A stretch of 63,365 nucleotides of DNA from Pseudomonadota bacterium (GTDB taxonomy: Bacteria; Pseudomonadota; Gammaproteobacteria; Xanthomonadales; SZUA-36), in assembly GCA_015222805.1 (NCBI GenBank), contig JADFVZ010000109.1, positions 1 to 63,365 on the forward strand. Direction: 5' to 3'. A program made the translations under genes and the position numbers. Shown piece after piece: positions 8,465 to 17,429 of the stretch; within the stretch, counting starts at the first letter, position 1, and every line of letters starts with the position of its first letter. The notes below the pieces were generated by a model. It did no database searches. It saw only the letters and a program-made list of their open reading frames with translations, and had not been told where the DNA came from.

Positions 8465-11122
8465 ATGAAATTTCTGCACTGGTCTACATTTTGTCTTGGG
8501 CTTTGTTTAGCGGCCTGTGGTCCGGCGGACGACACCAGGCAGACAAGTGACCCAATCACAGCAAACAATTCAGCAACGACCCGTACTGACGAGGATGCTT
8601 TAACCTTCCTGCAGGCAAAGGCCAGAAAAGCGCGTATTGGTAAAATTCATTACCAGCTGTTTTTTGATCTTGCTTCCAGTCCTGATTTGTTCAAGGGGCG
8701 TGCGCTGGTAAATTTTGAATTGTCTTCGGCAGACGCCGCGCTGACGATTGATTTCGCCAACGCACAACTTGACCGCGTGCTGGTCAATGGACATGAAGTT
8801 GATACGCAATACAACGGTTTTTTCATCACCATCCCAGCTGATGTCTTACTTGTTGGTAACAATAAGCTGGAAGTCGAATATCAGCACCCATACAGCATTG
8901 ATGGCACCGGGCTACACCACTTCACCGACCCGGAGGATGGCTTAACGTACGTTTACACCTACCTTTGGCCCTACTACGCCAATCGTTTGTTTCCGGCTTT
9001 TGACCAGCCGAACCTGAAGGCAACCTTTGACCTGCAGGTAAAAGCTCCTGAAGAATGGGTGGTTGTTTCAACTGCTGCAGGTGAAATTAGTGAAAGCAAT
9101 GGTTCAGTTTCCACCTGGACATTTGCGACCACAGCCAAAATGTCGACCTATGTCTTCTCCCTGCATGCCGGACCTTATAAAATTTGGGAAGATAAGGCCG
9201 GCGACATTCCCATTCGCCTGTTTGCACGTCAAAGCCTGGCCAGGTATGTGGCTGTCGATGAATGGTTTGAAGTTACCCGTGGCGGCCTTGATTTTTATGC
9301 CCGCTATTTCGATATTGTTTACCCCTTTGGAAAATATGATCAGCTAATCGTGCCCGACTTCGCCATCGGCGCAATGGAAAATATAGCCGCAGTGACCTTT
9401 AAGGAGGGCTATGTACAACGTCAAACCAGCAACCAGTTCGAGCGCGAAGCCCGCGCCAGCGTCATCCTGCATGAAATGGCGCATATGTGGTTTGGTAACC
9501 TGGTTACCAAGGACTGGTGGAATGGTCTTTGGTTGAATGAGAGCTTTGCCACACTGATGGCAAATCTTGCCTTGATCGAATCAACCGAATTCAAAGATGC
9601 CTGGCACCGCTTCTTCACCGATAATAAACAACAGGCCTATGCCAAAGACAGTCGGGTAACGACCCACCCCATTGAAGTACCCGTTAACAGTACCGCTGAT
9701 TTTTTCTCGGTGTTTGATGAAATAACCTATCAGAAAGGTTCTTCTGTGTTAAAACAGCTGGCCCATTTTGTCGGTTATGAAAACCACCGTTTCGGTGTTT
9801 CAAACTACCTCAAGGAGCATGCTTACGGCAACACCGTATTGCAGGACTTCATTGATGCACAAGCGGCTTCATCTGGACGAAACCTTGACCAATGGTCACA
9901 GCAATGGCTGTATCAGGCGGGCTTTAATGAACTGGAAGCACGCTTTGAATGTGCCGATGGCCGTATTGTTAATCTCAACATCCTGCAAACTGCGCCTGAA
10001 GGGCATCCGCAGTTACGGCAACATCGTGTGGCCGTTGCACTCTATCATCTGGATTCGAACCAACTGAAACCCGGAGCCATTTACGATGTCGAAATATACG
10101 GCGAGAAAACTGAAGTAAAACAAGCGGTCGGCGCAGCCTGCCCGGTTTTTGTGTTCCCCAATCATGATGATTGGGGTTTTGCGAGAGTAGCATTGGACGA
10201 TGCTGCTATTCATGCCATCCGTGGCCGAATCCAGGATTTACAAGACCCGTTAGTACGCTCCATGATGATCCGCTTACTGTATGACATGACACACAGCGGT
10301 CGTATGCCAATACAGGATTATGTCATCCTGGCTCTGGATGAATTGAAAACAGAAACCAATTTGCGGGTGTTGGCCCAGTTAACCCGATCCATTGCCGATT
10401 CAGTGAATTTACTTTATCGCCTGCGCCCCGAAGCCGAAGCCGCTTTGGCCCAGGTTCTGGCAGCGCTCGAAGATCATGTCTGGCAACTTTCCACTACAGA
10501 AACCGACCCTGACCGCGCCAGCCTGTGGTTTGATCTACTGCTGGAGACAAGTGACGGCCCTGTCGCACAGGCGAGATTACTGTCATTGCTCAGCGAAACC
10601 ATCAGCTTGCCTGCGCTGCAATGGTCCGAGGACCTGCGTTGGCGGGTGGTCATTTCACTCAGTAGCCTGGGGGCCGCTGATGTACAGCGGTTAATCAAGA
10701 GCGAGTTAGAGCGCGATTCATCCGACCTGGGTCAGAAATTTAGTATTTCCGCCGACGCTGCATTACCTCAAGCCGCCAATAAGGAACGTTGGTTACAAGA
10801 ACTGGCAAACCCGGATTCGGAACTTGGCTTAGCCAAACAACGAGCCGCCCTGTTTACGCTGTTCCCCGCCAATCAAACTGCGCTACAGGCGGGTCAGCTT
10901 GTGCACATATTACAATCACTTTCCCTGCTATCAGATCGCGATCCTTATTTCATGTCCAGTTATGTCAGTAATCTGTTAAAGCCCATTTGTACACCAGAAA
11001 GTGTCGCTGCAATGAGCTCTGCCCTGGAAGCTGGCGGACTGAACTCAACCACAGAGTTATTCCTTCGCGAAGCCCAGCAAGCGGATGCCGAGTGCCTAAA
11101 ACTGAGACAAGCGCTCAGATAA
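8465..11122 (+). CDS. M1 family aminopeptidase N-like lipoprotein
   Basis: An 885-residue zinc aminopeptidase. The N-terminus is a lipoprotein signal with lipobox LAAC (cysteine near residue 18), so the enzyme should be anchored to a membrane facing the periplasm or surface rather than cytoplasmic like E. coli PepN. The exopeptidase motif GAMEN lies near residue 303; zinc ligands are H336, H340 (HEMAH) and E359 (NESFA). The ERAP1-like helical C-terminal half is present. It releases N-terminal amino acids from peptides, which fits the POT peptide importer and other peptidases of this window. An 8-bp inverted repeat lies 33 bases before the start. Confidence 0.93.
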   Translation: MKFLHWSTFCLGLCLAACGPADDTRQTSDPITANNSATTRTDEDALTFLQAKARKARIGKIHYQLFFDLASSPDLFKGRALVNFELSSADAALTIDFANAQLDRVLVNGHEVDTQYNGFFITIPADVLLVGNNKLEVEYQHPYSIDGTGLHHFTDPEDGLTYVYTYLWPYYANRLFPAFDQPNLKATFDLQVKAPEEWVVVSTAAGEISESNGSVSTWTFATTAKMSTYVFSLHAGPYKIWEDKAGDIPIRLFARQSLARYVAVDEWFEVTRGGLDFYARYFDIVYPFGKYDQLIVPDFAIGAMENIAAVTFKEGYVQRQTSNQFEREARASVILHEMAHMWFGNLVTKDWWNGLWLNESFATLMANLALIESTEFKDAWHRFFTDNKQQAYAKDSRVTTHPIEVPVNSTADFFSVFDEITYQKGSSVLKQLAHFVGYENHRFGVSNYLKEHAYGNTVLQDFIDAQAASSGRNLDQWSQQWLYQAGFNELEARFECADGRIVNLNILQTAPEGHPQLRQHRVAVALYHLDSNQLKPGAIYDVEIYGEKTEVKQAVGAACPVFVFPNHDDWGFARVALDDAAIHAIRGRIQDLQDPLVRSMMIRLLYDMTHSGRMPIQDYVILALDELKTETNLRVLAQLTRSIADSVNLLYRLRPEAEAALAQVLAALEDHVWQLSTTETDPDRASLWFDLLLETSDGPVAQARLLSLLSETISLPALQWSEDLRWRVVISLSSLGAADVQRLIKSELERDSSDLGQKFSISADAALPQAANKERWLQELANPDSELGLAKQRAALFTLFPANQTALQAGQLVHILQSLSLLSDRDPYFMSSYVSNLLKPICTPESVAAMSSALEAGGLNSTTELFLREAQQADAECLKLRQALR

Positions 11123-11270
11123 TGGCCCGCACTAACAATGATCTAAAATTCTAAGTTTTTTAACCCAGGTGGATGCCAGCTAGCATCCGCCAAATCAAGG
11201 CATCCTGACCAGCAGGCAACAATGAGTATGGTCCTAACCCGAAAGGTGTTGGTAACTAAATTTAAAATCA

Positions 11271-11291
11271 GCGGGTGGCTATGTCACCCGC
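11271..11291 (-). terminator. Hairpin downstream of deaD, possible terminator
   Basis: GCGGGTG (11271-11277) pairs perfectly with CACCCGC (11285-11291) around a 7-base loop. In the minus direction it is followed by TGATTTTAAATTT, a weak T-rich tract, 23 bases beyond the deaD stop. It could end the deaD transcript, though the tract is interrupted. Confidence 0.4.
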
Positions 11292-11302
11292 AACTGCCTG
11301 TG

Positions 11303-11334
11303 AAAGCCCGGAATTATTTTTTCTGGGCTTTTTT
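11303..11334 (+). terminator. Plus-strand terminator overlapping the deaD stop
   Basis: AAAGCCCGG (11303-11311) pairs with CTGGGCTTT (11323-11331; one G-T pair) and is followed by further T bases, making a plus-strand terminator for the M1 aminopeptidase transcript. The loop contains the deaD stop codon (11314-11316 on the opposite strand), so the element overlaps the coding end of deaD. Confidence 0.7.
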
Positions 11335-13125
11335 CTTATCCCGTTTGGTTGGCTTTTTGTTTCTTGCCCGCGGCTTATGCCGTTTTTTTGGTTTATGTGC
11401 AAACTTCCCGGCTGGCCGCCCACCGGGCTTTTCCTCGGAACCCTTTGCAGGTCCACCTGTATCAACTGAAAGTTGCAGCTGCTGACCGGCTACCCAGGTT
11501 TTCTTTAATAACTCAAGAATGTCTTTGGGCAGGTTTTTGGGCAAATCGACCAGGGTAAAGTTATCCCGAATATTGATGCGGCCAATATGCCCGCTATCAA
11601 GACCCGCTTCATTGGCAATTGCACCCACGATATTTCCGGGTTTGACCTTGTGTTTATAACCCACCTCAAGGCGATAACGCTGCATATCTTCACCCAGGCC
11701 AGGGTCGTTTCTCCTGGGCTTGCGTCCGCGATTGGCAGACCGACCCTCACCGCGTCCGTCACGACCATCCCGTTCCCAGCTAACCGGTCGTTTTCTCTGC
11801 GGCTGGTCTTTTAGCAGGAAGGGCACATCACCCTGCAGCATCTGTGCAATGGCGGCCGCAATTTCTACTGCCGGCACATTATGCTCCTGCTCATATTGTT
11901 CAATCAACTGACTGAATAAACCAAAGTCATCCGCTGCCAGGGTATCGCTAATCCGCTGCTTAAAGCGGGCAATGCGAGTATCGTTGATCAGCTCGGTAGT
12001 TGGCAGCTCCATGATGTCAATTTCTTTGCGGGTGGCTTTTTCTATCGCATACAGCATGCGTTTTTCACGCGGGGCCACAAACAGGATCGCATCACCTTTA
12101 CGGCCGGCACGGCCAGTACGGCCGATACGATGAATATAAGCTTCTGTGTCGTAGGGAATATCATAATTGATAACATGGGTGATGCGTTCAACATCCAGGC
12201 CCCGGGCAGCTACATCGGTTGCCACCAGGATATCCAGTGTGCCCTTCTTCAGGCGCCCAATCGTGCGTTCACGCTGGTTCTGTGGAATATCGCCGTTCAG
12301 GGGTGCGGCGGCAAAACCACGGGCTGACAGTTTTTCGGCCAACTCTACAGTCGATGTTCGGGTACGCACAAAAACAATCATTGCCTCAAACGGTTCGGCT
12401 TCGAGGATACGGGTAAGGGCATCCAGTTTGTGCACCCCGCTGACCGGCCAGAAGCGCTGGCGAATGGTATCAGCCGTCTGGGTTTTAACTTTAATCGTGA
12501 CTTCAGCCGGCTTGTTGAGGTATTTACGCGCAATCCGGCGGATTTGATCCGGCATGGTGGCTGAAAACAAGGCAATTTGCCTATCCCCGGGTGTTTTCTC
12601 GAGGATCCACTCCACATCATCGATAAAACCCATGCGCAGCATTTCATCAGCTTCATCCAGCACCAGCGTACTCAGGCTACCCAGTTTTAAGGTGCCTTTA
12701 CGCATATGGTCCATTACCCGCCCGGGCGTACCAACCACTACATGAACACCGCGTTTTAACGCTCGAATCTGGCCGCTGTAATCCTGGCCACCATAAACGG
12801 GCAGAACATGAAAACCCTTGAGGTAAGTAGCATATTTTTGAAAGGCCTCTGCTACCTGAATCGCTAATTCCCGGGTTGGCGCCAGCACCATGACCTGCGG
12901 GTCTTTCTGCTTAATGTCGATCCTGGATAATATCGGCAAAGCAAATGCTGCTGTTTTACCAGTGCCTGTTTGGGCCTGGCCTACAACATCCCGCCCCTCA
13001 AGCAGTAATGGAATGGTTTTTGCCTGGATAGGAGAGGGGCTTTCATAGCCTACATCATCCAGTATTTTGAGCATGGGCTTGCTCAGGGCAAGATCACTAA
13101 ATGCTGTTATGTTTTCGGTAGTCAT
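11314..13125 (-). CDS. deaD: ATP-dependent RNA helicase DeaD/CsdA
   Basis: A DEAD-box RNA helicase of about 603 residues. I chose the ATG at 13125 (MTTENITAFSDLALS) because the longer frame adds 40 atypical residues. The Q motif (SPIQAKTIP), Walker A AQTGTGKT, DEAD box VLDEADEM, SAT motif and the C-terminal HRIGRTGRAG are all visible. A DbpA-type RNA-binding domain (HKVKPGNIVGAIANEAGLDSG region) is followed by a very basic Lys/Arg tail, as in DeaD. In E. coli this enzyme helps ribosome assembly and mRNA unwinding in the cold. Convergent with the aminopeptidase gene; its stop codon sits inside the loop of a terminator hairpin. Confidence 0.95.
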   Translation of the reverse strand: MTTENITAFSDLALSKPMLKILDDVGYESPSPIQAKTIPLLLEGRDVVGQAQTGTGKTAAFALPILSRIDIKQKDPQVMVLAPTRELAIQVAEAFQKYATYLKGFHVLPVYGGQDYSGQIRALKRGVHVVVGTPGRVMDHMRKGTLKLGSLSTLVLDEADEMLRMGFIDDVEWILEKTPGDRQIALFSATMPDQIRRIARKYLNKPAEVTIKVKTQTADTIRQRFWPVSGVHKLDALTRILEAEPFEAMIVFVRTRTSTVELAEKLSARGFAAAPLNGDIPQNQRERTIGRLKKGTLDILVATDVAARGLDVERITHVINYDIPYDTEAYIHRIGRTGRAGRKGDAILFVAPREKRMLYAIEKATRKEIDIMELPTTELINDTRIARFKQRISDTLAADDFGLFSQLIEQYEQEHNVPAVEIAAAIAQMLQGDVPFLLKDQPQRKRPVSWERDGRDGRGEGRSANRGRKPRRNDPGLGEDMQRYRLEVGYKHKVKPGNIVGAIANEAGLDSGHIGRINIRDNFTLVDLPKNLPKDILELLKKTWVAGQQLQLSVDTGGPAKGSEEKPGGRPAGKFAHKPKKRHKPRARNKKPTKRDKKKAQKK

Positions 13126-13328
13126 AAGTATTGCCAGAATCTGGGGTTCGTGTTTCATCAGGGATACACAGGGCAGCCGATGTAATATCGTAAATTTACA
13201 CAAGCGAGACTGTGCTATTGTAACGGTTTGCCGTCGACAGGACACACTCTTGTTGACATCGGGCCCTGGTTAATTCGGTGGGAAATTTCACCGGGGTAAT
13301 AGAGTTAGGTTTAATTTAGGCTCAGACT

Positions 13329-14165
13329 ATGAATAACGATATATTTCCCAATATTGAGCAGGCACAAATCGATGCCTATAATAAAGACGGTGTCGTCATT
13401 TTACGTAATGCTTTAACTGCACCGATGCTAACTGAGCTACGCACGGCAATTGCATCAGAAATCCTCAACCCCGGACCTTATTACCACGGGTATGCTACTA
13501 AGGGCAGTGGAAAATTTCATGGCAACATGCGCCTTTGGGAAAACAACCCGTCTTTTCGAAATATAAGCCAGAATTCTCACCTGCCTGACATTGCCCAGCA
13601 GTTTCTCGGCTCTACTAAAGTCAACCTGTTCTACGACCAACTTTTCGTCAAAGAAGCCGGAACCCCGATCCCCACCCGCTGGCATAATGACCTGCCCTAT
13701 TGGCCAATTCGCGGATCACAAACCCTGTCATTCTGGTTCGCGGGTGATAAATCCACCCGGGAAAGTGGTGTGCTTGAATTTATTCGCGGTTCACATTTAT
13801 GGGATCGGTATTTTCAACCAGAGGTGTTTGGCAAAACACGTGCTATAGATGCCTATGAGAAAAACCCTGATTACGAACCCATGCCCGATATCGAAAACCA
13901 TCGTGATGATTACGATATTATTCACTGGGACCTTGAGCCGGGTGATGCCCTGCTGTTTCATGGATTAACGGTACACGGTGCTGCCGGCAATACCTCGCAG
14001 GCCCTGCGCCGCCGCGGGTATGCGATTCGCTATACCGGTGATGATGTGGTTTATGACGCCCGTATCGGCACCAACAAGCACCTTAGTAACGATACATTAG
14101 CGGATGGTGACCCCCTGGACAGCGATCAGTATCCACGTGTTCGCGGCCTGCAGGCCTGTAAATGA
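13329..14165 (+). CDS. Phytanoyl-CoA dioxygenase (PhyH) family protein
   Basis: A 278-residue Fe(II)/2-oxoglutarate-dependent dioxygenase of the PhyH family. The iron triad is visible as H119-x-D121 (RWHND) and H216 (LTVHGAAGN), with arginines around residue 228 (LRRRGYAIRY) placed to bind 2-oxoglutarate. Family members hydroxylate the alpha position of acyl-CoAs or other small molecules. It lies 12 bases before an FMN 2-hydroxyacid oxidase and then a peroxiredoxin, suggesting hydroxylation, oxidation of the hydroxy acid, and removal of the peroxide formed. The substrate is unknown and the pathway is an inference from order. Confidence 0.88.
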   Translation: MNNDIFPNIEQAQIDAYNKDGVVILRNALTAPMLTELRTAIASEILNPGPYYHGYATKGSGKFHGNMRLWENNPSFRNISQNSHLPDIAQQFLGSTKVNLFYDQLFVKEAGTPIPTRWHNDLPYWPIRGSQTLSFWFAGDKSTRESGVLEFIRGSHLWDRYFQPEVFGKTRAIDAYEKNPDYEPMPDIENHRDDYDIIHWDLEPGDALLFHGLTVHGAAGNTSQALRRRGYAIRYTGDDVVYDARIGTNKHLSNDTLADGDPLDSDQYPRVRGLQACK

Positions 14166-14177
14166 ATAACAGCTACT

Positions 14178-15374
14178 ATGTCCCTGCTTAGAAAACTATA
14201 CAAAGGTAAAGATTACCGTCGGGCCTTTTCAATTGAAGAGCTGCGCCTGGTCGGCCAGCGCCGGGTACCAAATTTTACTTTTGAGTACGTGGAAGGTGGT
14301 GCGGAAACAGAAACTGCCCTGCACAGGAATCTTGATGTATTTAAACGCTATAGCTTTAAGCCTTCAACCCTGGTCAATACCGATGGCCGTAACCAGGACA
14401 TTCGCATATTTGGCAAAGCATCACCCTCACCATTACTAATTTCACCCACAGGCCTCAATGGCTTATTGCACCACCGTGGTGATGTGGCGCTGGCCAAAGC
14501 TGCCGCAGCAGCCGGTATTCCCTTTTGTTTGAGCACGGTATCGAACGCCTCGCTGGAAGATATCGCCTCGGAGGCTGGGGGGCGGCTGTGGATGCAGTTG
14601 TATATGATGAATGATCGAAATGTCGGACGGGATATTATTTCCCGGGCTGAAAAAGCGGGTTATGAAGCCCTGATTTTCACTACCGATGCCAATGTGTTCG
14701 GTCGCCGCGAGTGGGACCTGAGAAATTACAAACAACCCGGCAAGCTGACCGCGCGTAATGTCCTCGATGTCGCCCTGCATCCGCGCTGGATTAATGATGT
14801 GCTCATTCCGCACGGCATCCCCCTGTTCGAAAATGTTGTTGAATACCTGCCACCTGAAATGCGCACGGTTAAGGGTGGGGTTGTTTCCCTGCCGGGCATG
14901 CTCGCCCCGGATATATCCTGGGAAGACCTGCAGTGGATCAGGGATATGTGGCCGCGAAAACTTATCCTCAAGGGGGTGTTATCGGTTGAAGATGCACAAC
15001 AAGCTGCAAGTATGGGTTGTGATGGCATTATTTTGAGCAACCATGGTGGCCGTCAACTGGATAGTTGTGTGGCGCCGATTGAGGTCTTGCCAGAGATCGT
15101 CCAGGCGGTGGGTGAAAAACTAACGGTACTGATAGACAGCGGTTTCAGGCGCGGTAGCGATATCCTCAAAGCAATTGCCCTGGGTGCAGACGGGGTTATG
15201 CTCGGTCGGCCAACCCTTTACGGGCTTGCAGCTGGTGGTCAGGCCGGAGTAGAACATGCGCTGGCTTTATTAACCGATGAAATCGACCGGGTCCTGGGGC
15301 AGCTCGGCTGCCGCTCGCTGGATGAGCTCGGTCCACATATGCTGGTTGATAACCAGCCCTACATTAACCGCTAA
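14178..15374 (+). CDS. FMN-dependent alpha-hydroxy-acid oxidase/dehydrogenase (LldD/glycolate oxidase family)
   Basis: A 398-residue flavoenzyme with the full family layout: the opening IEELRLVGQRRVPNFTFEYVEGGAETE, the FMN-binding segment LISPTGLNGL, the substrate and catalytic region LSNHGGRQLD near residue 290 with its active histidine, and DSGFRRGSDILKAIALGADGVMLGRP at the FMN phosphate end. It oxidises an L-2-hydroxy acid to a 2-oxo acid, passing electrons to oxygen (making H2O2) or quinone. It sits 12 bases downstream of PhyH and 12 bases upstream of a peroxiredoxin. L-lactate is one possible substrate, but the PhyH neighbour favours a longer 2-hydroxy acid. Confidence 0.9.
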   Translation: MSLLRKLYKGKDYRRAFSIEELRLVGQRRVPNFTFEYVEGGAETETALHRNLDVFKRYSFKPSTLVNTDGRNQDIRIFGKASPSPLLISPTGLNGLLHHRGDVALAKAAAAAGIPFCLSTVSNASLEDIASEAGGRLWMQLYMMNDRNVGRDIISRAEKAGYEALIFTTDANVFGRREWDLRNYKQPGKLTARNVLDVALHPRWINDVLIPHGIPLFENVVEYLPPEMRTVKGGVVSLPGMLAPDISWEDLQWIRDMWPRKLILKGVLSVEDAQQAASMGCDGIILSNHGGRQLDSCVAPIEVLPEIVQAVGEKLTVLIDSGFRRGSDILKAIALGADGVMLGRPTLYGLAAGGQAGVEHALALLTDEIDRVLGQLGCRSLDELGPHMLVDNQPYINR

Positions 15375-15386
15375 ACAGGATAGGTT

Positions 15387-15926
15387 ATGACTATAAAACA
15401 GGGTGATCATGTCGGCACACTGACACTGCCTGAAATTAAAGGTGGTGATTTTAATCTGGAAGCCTACAGCGGAAAGCGTTACCTACTCGGTTTCTTCCGC
15501 TTTGCTTCCTGCCCGTTTTGTAATATGCGTGTACACGAGCTGGTAGAAAAACACGGGAAATTACCGGAAGACTTCAAAATCGTCGCCATCTTTGATTCAC
15601 CGCTTGATAACCTGCAACGATTTTCCAGCGGGCATAATGCCCCCTTCCCAATTCTCGCGGACGCTAACAATATCTACTATAAGAAATTTGGGGTCAGGCA
15701 CTCTGTATTTGGCATGACACTGGGAATGGTAAAGCGCTTCCCGACCATGCTCAATGCGATGTTTGCCAAAGGTTATATCCCCTGGAGGATTAAAGGCAGC
15801 ATGACCACCATGCCGTTAGACCTGTTAGTGGATGAAAACGGTATTATCCAGGCGGCATACTCCGGCAAAGATGAGGGTGATCATATGCCTTTTGAACAAA
15901 TATTAGCTTTCGCTGGAAAAAACTGA
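15387..15926 (+). CDS. Peroxiredoxin-like AhpC/TSA family protein
   Basis: A 179-residue thioredoxin-fold protein of the peroxiredoxin-like AhpC/TSA group. The presumed active site is the C-P-F-C pair in FRFASCPFCNMRVHEL (residues about 35-50). This has the form of a CxxC redox pair and differs from the usual peroxidatic PxxxTxxC, so it may be a disulfide-reducing or peroxide-reducing enzyme. No signal peptide is present. It is the third gene of the PhyH/2-hydroxyacid oxidase cluster and could remove H2O2 made by the oxidase. It is followed after 19 bases by modA, so the molybdate genes may share its transcript. Confidence 0.85.
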   Translation: MTIKQGDHVGTLTLPEIKGGDFNLEAYSGKRYLLGFFRFASCPFCNMRVHELVEKHGKLPEDFKIVAIFDSPLDNLQRFSSGHNAPFPILADANNIYYKKFGVRHSVFGMTLGMVKRFPTMLNAMFAKGYIPWRIKGSMTTMPLDLLVDENGIIQAAYSGKDEGDHMPFEQILAFAGKN

Positions 15927-15945
15927 AGGCGGCAGCGAAAACCGA

Positions 15946-16737
15946 ATGAAACCACTGCTATTTGTACTGGTTTTCCTGCTTTTAAGAAGCATACCGGCCA
16001 GCGCGGATGAAATCCGGGTTGCTGTTGCCAGTAATTTTGCCCCTACACTTAAAGCCCTTGCCCTGGTCTTTGAAAAACAATCCGAACACCGGCTTGTGCT
16101 GGCCTCGGGTTCAAGTGGGAAGCATTATGCCCAGATCAGCCACGGTGCTCCTTTTGACCTGTTTTTTGCCGCAGATGCAAAACGACCGCAACTACTGGAG
16201 CGCAAAGGACTGGCTATAGTCGGTTCCCGCTTTACTTATGCCTATGGCAAGCTGGTACTCTGGCAGCCGCACACCCATAAACTGGATTATAAAACCACTG
16301 AAATTAACACGCCTGCAGAAAACCCCGTACTTGGCAAGCTGAAACAGGCAGGCTTTCGTTACCTGGCGATCGCCAACCCAAAACTTGCACCGTATGGAAA
16401 AGCAGCCGAGGAAACCCTGGTTAAGCTAAACCTATGGGATACATACCAAACCCGGATTGTGCGTGGGGAGAATATCGCCCAGGCCTTTCACTTCGTGACA
16501 ACCGGTAACGCACAGCTGGGCTTTATTGCCTATTCACAGATAAAAAACACCGACACCCACAGCACCGGCTCGTATTGGGATATACCTGCAGCCTATTACC
16601 AGCCGATTACACAACAGGCTGTCATCCTCAAACACAGTCCCGCAGCGGTCGCATTCATGACATTCATGCGTTCACCGGTCGCCATCGGCATTATCCACCG
16701 GGCCGGGTATTTTACCCCCACTGAAAACAGGCCATAA
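15946..16737 (+). CDS. modA: Molybdate ABC transporter substrate-binding protein ModA
   Basis: A 263-residue periplasmic binding protein. Residues 1-20 are a signal peptide ending SASA, and the mature protein begins with the ModA motif EIRVAVASNFAPTLKALA. The oxyanion-binding segment ASGSSGKHYAQISHGAPFDLFFAAD (about residues 54-77) is characteristic. It captures molybdate (or tungstate) and delivers it to ModBC. It is first of the consecutive genes modA-modB-modC, separated from modB by 11 bases. No ModE-type regulator is in the window. Confidence 0.95.
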   Translation: MKPLLFVLVFLLLRSIPASADEIRVAVASNFAPTLKALALVFEKQSEHRLVLASGSSGKHYAQISHGAPFDLFFAADAKRPQLLERKGLAIVGSRFTYAYGKLVLWQPHTHKLDYKTTEINTPAENPVLGKLKQAGFRYLAIANPKLAPYGKAAEETLVKLNLWDTYQTRIVRGENIAQAFHFVTTGNAQLGFIAYSQIKNTDTHSTGSYWDIPAAYYQPITQQAVILKHSPAAVAFMTFMRSPVAIGIIHRAGYFTPTENRP

Positions 16738-16748
16738 TAAGCACCTGT

Positions 16749-17429
16749 ATGTTTTCTGAAGCCGACCTCACAGCCCTGCTGATTACCCTCAAACTCGCCG
16801 GGCTTACAACCCTGATCCTCCTGCTCCTGGGTACTCCGCTGGCCTGGTGGCTGGCGCGCAGCCAGTGGCGCCTCAAGTTTTTACTCGAAGCCGTGCTCGC
16901 ACTGCCTCTGGTTTTACCGCCCACCGTGCTGGGCTTTTACCTGTTGATAGCTCTTGGCCCTGAGGGTCCCGTCGGTCAGTTGTTCCTGGCTTTTGGGGCA
17001 AATCCACCTACCTTTAGTTTTACCGGGCTGTTAATTGGTTCTGTTATTTACTCCATGCCCTTTGTGGTCCAGCCCCTGCAAAACGCCTTCAATGCCATTG
17101 GCAACAGGCCGATGGAGGTTGCCGCCACCTTGCGCGCATCACCACTGGATCGTTTTTTCACTATTGCCGTACCCCTGGCACGTCCGGGTTTTTTAACTGC
17201 TGCTGTGCTCGGCTTTGCACATACCCTGGGCGAATTCGGCGTTGTGTTGATGATTGGTGGCAATATTCCCGGTAAAACCCAGGTAGTTTCTATTGCCATT
17301 TACGACCATGTTGAACAACTCAACTATAGCCAGGCACACTGGTTATCTGCTGCATTACTGGTGTTTTCTTTTATCCTGCTGGTGTTAGTTTACGCATTTA
17401 ACCGGCGTTCGATCCTGATAAACGCATGA
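16749..17429 (+). CDS. modB: Molybdate ABC transporter permease ModB
   Basis: A 226-residue inner membrane permease with five to six helices. The characteristic ModB opening is TALLITLKLAGLTTLILLLLGTPLAWWLA, and the ATPase-docking EAA loop is recognisable as EVAATLRASPLDRFFTIAVPLARPG near residue 120. HTLGEFGVVLMIGGNIPGKTQ is also a family hallmark. It forms the transmembrane channel of the ModABC molybdate importer. Its TGA overlaps the ATG of modC by 4 bases (ATGA), the usual sign of translational coupling. Confidence 0.95.
   Translation: MFSEADLTALLITLKLAGLTTLILLLLGTPLAWWLARSQWRLKFLLEAVLALPLVLPPTVLGFYLLIALGPEGPVGQLFLAFGANPPTFSFTGLLIGSVIYSMPFVVQPLQNAFNAIGNRPMEVAATLRASPLDRFFTIAVPLARPGFLTAAVLGFAHTLGEFGVVLMIGGNIPGKTQVVSIAIYDHVEQLNYSQAHWLSAALLVFSFILLVLVYAFNRRSILINA

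Noticed and set aside
9571-9587. TTGAT-CGA-ATCAA as another FNR box
   Set aside because: The spacer is 3 bases instead of 4 and the site lies deep inside the aminopeptidase coding region.
13126-13245. A 40-residue extension on DeaD
   Set aside because: The residues are atypical of the family, and the ATG at 13125 gives the normal DeaD start.
15927-15945. A molybdate-related riboswitch before modA
   Set aside because: The gap to the preceding gene is only 19 bases and shows no structured leader.
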